Shown here one piece after another: positions 49,289-51,540 of a stretch of DNA of 51,540 bases. Both the position numbers and the translations under genes were made by a program. The notes below the pieces were generated by a model. It was not told the DNA's origin. It was given only the letters and a program-made list of their open reading frames with translations, and ran no database searches. The stretch covers positions 1 to 51,540 of the forward strand of contig JAYTOM010000426.1 of the NCBI GenBank assembly GCA_043747765.1. Direction: 5' to 3'. Position 1 is the stretch's first letter; the number at the start of each line of letters is the position of its first letter. Origin of the DNA: WLMZ01 sp043747765. GTDB lineage: Bacteria; Actinomycetota; Acidimicrobiia; Acidimicrobiales; Ilumatobacteraceae.

Positions 49289-51540
49289 ATGTCCACACTT
49301 TTCGCCGATCTCGGCCTGCCCGCGCGCCTCGTCGAGGCCCTCGCAGCCGATGGAATGACCGAGGCCTTCCCGGTCCAAGCCATCACCCTTCCCGACGCCC
49401 TGGCCGGCAAGGACCTGTGCGGGCGTGCCCCCACAGGTTCCGGCAAGACCCTCGGGTTCGGGATTCCGATGATGGTTCGGATCAGCCAAGCTGAGCCCAC
49501 CAAGCCGACGGGACTCGTGCTGGTACCAACCCGCGAGCTCGCCGAGCAGGTGCAGCGTGCCTTTGTGCCACTGGGTCGCGCCCAGTGGCGCTTCATTCAG
49601 GCGATCTACGGTGGCGCCTCGTTCGGCCCTCAGATCCACTCCCTGCGCAAAGGCGCTTCGGTCGTCGTCGCGACACCGGGCCGCCTGATCGACATCATCG
49701 AAAAGGGCTATTGCGATCTGAGTGCCGTCGAGGTCTGTGTGATCGACGAAGCCGACCGGATGGCCGACCTCGGCTTCATGCCCGATGTGCGCAAGATCCT
49801 CGATATGACCCCGAAGACCCGCCAGACGATGCTGTGGTCCGCCACGCTCGACGGCGATGTCAACGAGATCATCCGCGATTACATGAACGACCCCGTCCGC
49901 CACGACCTGATGGACGATGTCGAAGAAGCACCGGTCGACCACAAGTTCGTCGTCACCCGTCCGACTGATCGTCTCGATTCGGCCGTCGCCCTGATCGAGG
50001 AGTACGGCCCGACGATCGTGTTCGTCAAGACCCGCTTCGGTGTCGACGACGTGTCCGAAGATCTCAACCGTGCCGGCGTCAAGGCAGGAGCGTTGCACGG
50101 TGCGCGCAGTCAGGCCGTCCGCCAGCGCGTGCTCGAGGATTTCAAGCGCGGCAAGTTGCAGGCCCTCGTGGCAACCGACGTAGCGGCCCGCGGGATCCAC
50201 GTCGACAACGTCAGCCTCGTCCTGCACTACGACATGCCGGACAATGACAAGGACTACACCCACCGTTCGGGCCGCACCGGTCGTGCCGGTCAGGCCGGCG
50301 TCGTCATTGCCTTCGTGCCGCCGAGCCGTCAGCGCCTGGCCGAGAAGATGAGCGACGCCGTTGGCAACGAAGTCACCTGGGAGCGCGGCGAGAAGCCCGT
50401 CGAGCGGGTGCCCGCCAGCGAACGCGAGACCGGCAACCGAGATCGCGGCGACCGCGAGCGCTCGGGCCGCAGCGACGATCGCGGCGGCTACCGCGGCAAC
50501 AACGACCGGCCCAGCCACAGCGACCGCTCCACCTACGGCGAGCGCTCGAACCGCAATTTCGCCGATCGCTCGAACTACAGCGACCGCGCCGATCGTCCCG
50601 CCGCGAGCGTTGATCGCCCCAGCTACGCCGACCGCTCGAATCGCACCAGCGATCGCCCCGGCACCAGCCGCCCGAGCTACAGCGACCGCGCTGGCGCCAG
50701 CCACAGCACATCGAGCGACCGCAACACCTCTGACGGCTACCGCGGCAACGACTCGCGCAGCGATGCGCCACGCGACGATCGTGCCGGTTACTCCACCGAT
50801 CGTGGTCACAACAACTGGACCCCGCGCCCGCCTCGGGCCGACACACCGGTCCGTGATGGCAACGACTGGACGCCGCGTCCTCGTCGAGACGACGACCGCG
50901 GCACCTCCGGCGGCCGGTTCGGCCGCGACGATCGCTCGTCCTCGAGCAATCGGCCCGGAACAGGACCTCGACCGTCCGGTGATCGCCCCGGATACCAGGG
51001 TTCCAACCCCCGCCCAGAGCGCGCCCCGTTCAACCGCGACGCACCACGCAGCGACCGCCCGTCATACAGTGGCCGCCCCAGCTCTAGCGACCGCCCGTCA
51101 TACGGTGACCGCCCCAGCTCTAGCGACCGCCCGTCATACAGTGGCCGGCCCGGCTCTAGCGACCGCCCTGCGTACGGTGGCCGCCCCAGCTCTAGCGACC
51201 GCCCGTCATACGGTGGCCGCCCCAGCTCTGGTGACCGCCCGTCATACGGTGGCCGCCCCAGCCCTGGTGCTCGGCCCGGTGCGGGCGGCCGTTCCTCCGG
51301 TGACCGCCCCGGCTACCAGGGTTCCAACCCCCGCCCTGAGCGCGCCCCGTTCAACCGCGACGCACCACGCAACGACCGACCAAGCTTCGGCGACCGCCCT
51401 TCGTACGGCGCCAAGCCGCAGGGTGACAAGCCGTGGCAGAGGCGTGACGGCGGTTCCACTGGTGGCTACAAGGGGCGAGATGAGCGTCCGTCGACCGGCG
51501 GCTACAAAGGGCGCGACGAGCGTCCGTCGACCGGCGGCTA
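49289..51540 (+). CDS. DEAD-box RNA helicase with long RGG/Asp-Arg-rich repeat tail, 3'-truncated by the window
   Basis: An ATP-dependent RNA helicase of the RhlE/DeaD type, acting in ribosome assembly or RNA decay. The core (about 1-360) has Q-motif region EAFPVQAITLP, Walker A GRAPTGSGKT, PTRELAEQV, TPGRLID, VIDEADRM, SAT, ATDVAARGIH and HRSGRTGRAG. From residue 370 to beyond 750 follows a low-complexity tail rich in Asp-Arg, Ser-Tyr and Arg-Gly (DRPSYSGRPSSS-type units), expected to be disordered and RNA-binding. The tail carries 36-bp DNA repeats and a duplicated RPGYQGSNPRPERAPFNRD segment. ATG at 49289 has AAGGAG 6 nt upstream. The gene runs off the right edge. Confidence 0.95.
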   Translation, partial: MSTLFADLGLPARLVEALAADGMTEAFPVQAITLPDALAGKDLCGRAPTGSGKTLGFGIPMMVRISQAEPTKPTGLVLVPTRELAEQVQRAFVPLGRAQWRFIQAIYGGASFGPQIHSLRKGASVVVATPGRLIDIIEKGYCDLSAVEVCVIDEADRMADLGFMPDVRKILDMTPKTRQTMLWSATLDGDVNEIIRDYMNDPVRHDLMDDVEEAPVDHKFVVTRPTDRLDSAVALIEEYGPTIVFVKTRFGVDDVSEDLNRAGVKAGALHGARSQAVRQRVLEDFKRGKLQALVATDVAARGIHVDNVSLVLHYDMPDNDKDYTHRSGRTGRAGQAGVVIAFVPPSRQRLAEKMSDAVGNEVTWERGEKPVERVPASERETGNRDRGDRERSGRSDDRGGYRGNNDRPSHSDRSTYGERSNRNFADRSNYSDRADRPAASVDRPSYADRSNRTSDRPGTSRPSYSDRAGASHSTSSDRNTSDGYRGNDSRSDAPRDDRAGYSTDRGHNNWTPRPPRADTPVRDGNDWTPRPRRDDDRGTSGGRFGRDDRSSSSNRPGTGPRPSGDRPGYQGSNPRPERAPFNRDAPRSDRPSYSGRPSSSDRPSYGDRPSSSDRPSYSGRPGSSDRPAYGGRPSSSDRPSYGGRPSSGDRPSYGGRPSPGARPGAGGRSSGDRPGYQGSNPRPERAPFNRDAPRNDRPSFGDRPSYGAKPQGDKPWQRRDGGSTGGYKGRDERPSTGGYKGRDERPSTGG
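51061..51276 (+). repeat. 36-bp coding tandem repeat, about six copies
   Basis: Units of 36 bp start at 51061, 51097, 51133, 51169, 51205 and 51241, each beginning with GTCATACNGTG or a near variant and encoding SYxGRPSSSDRP in the helicase tail. Confidence 0.93.
51464..51540 (+). repeat. 36-bp coding repeat at the right edge
   Basis: A 36-bp unit starting GGCTACAAAGGGCGCGACGA (51500; a variant at 51464) encodes GYKGRDERPSTG and begins a third copy at 51536, so the array continues beyond the window. Confidence 0.9.

Noticed and set aside
49274..50809. A 511-codon reverse-strand frame opposite the DEAD-box gene
   Set aside because: The plus strand has all helicase motifs; the reverse translation is Ala/Val/Gly low-complexity in the tail region.
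1..51540. tRNA, rRNA, riboswitch or phage genes
   Set aside because: No cloverleaf-like sequence, cobalamin or TPP box, integrase or transposase motif was recognised by eye; a covariance-model search would be decisive.

Overview
The window is a high-GC actinobacterial chromosome segment with no rRNA, tRNA, phage or insertion sequence that I can recognise. Several features point to the Actinomycetota, probably an Acidimicrobiia (Ilumatobacter/Microthrix-like) lineage: an actinobacterial-type DapD, DUF3039 and DUF2786 proteins, a MoeZ-like adenylyltransferase, the ImuA'/ImuB/DnaE2 mutasome under TCGAAC-N4-GTTCGA operators, and secreted proteins with repeated DTR/FDSR domains. The lineage is inference; no marker gene settles it.

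Layout. 1-9 kb: 3' part of dapD, a DUF2786 protein, a small-molecule kinase, DUF1203, then methylmalonyl-CoA mutase large subunit with RidA, a class II aldolase, an EamA exporter and a histidine-rich membrane protein. 9-16 kb: an SGNH hydrolase, a coupled SDR-SDR-LLM flavin oxidoreductase operon divergent from an IclR regulator, a rhodanese-ThiF protein and a sirtuin. 16-26 kb: PepA, YceI, another SDR, a heterodimeric ABC exporter, GlsB, an acyl-CoA dehydrogenase and ArsC. 26-32.6 kb: a Tat-exported protein, a RadC-like protein, a decayed malic enzyme, FmdB, an ASCH protein, DUF3039, and a kinase coupled to a sulfotransferase-Nudix fusion. 32.6-45.6 kb: dnaE2 and imuA'-imuB, each behind a LexA-type box, flanking a frameshifted gene, an ECF sigma-VOC pair, a secreted subtilase, a Nudix hydrolase and an orphan response regulator. 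45.6-51.5 kb: a NifU-N protein, an acyl-CoA dehydrogenase/SDR pair, a SHOCT protein and a DEAD-box helicase running off the end.

Themes. Acyl-CoA metabolism recurs (mutase, two acyl-CoA dehydrogenases, four SDRs, LLM oxidoreductase). Inducible mutagenesis is encoded at two SOS-type loci about 7 kb apart. The strongest signal not explained by gene content is the abundance of short tandem arrays (9-36 bp units, about 20 loci). Inside genes the units are multiples of three and lie in linkers, tails or signal regions; between genes 11, 13, 15 and 18 bp units occur. In five cases the array contains the stop codon of a gene and extends downstream of it, as if gene 3' ends had been tandemly duplicated. 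Two genes are visibly broken: a malic enzyme with several frameshifts and a central deletion, and a small protein with one frameshift.
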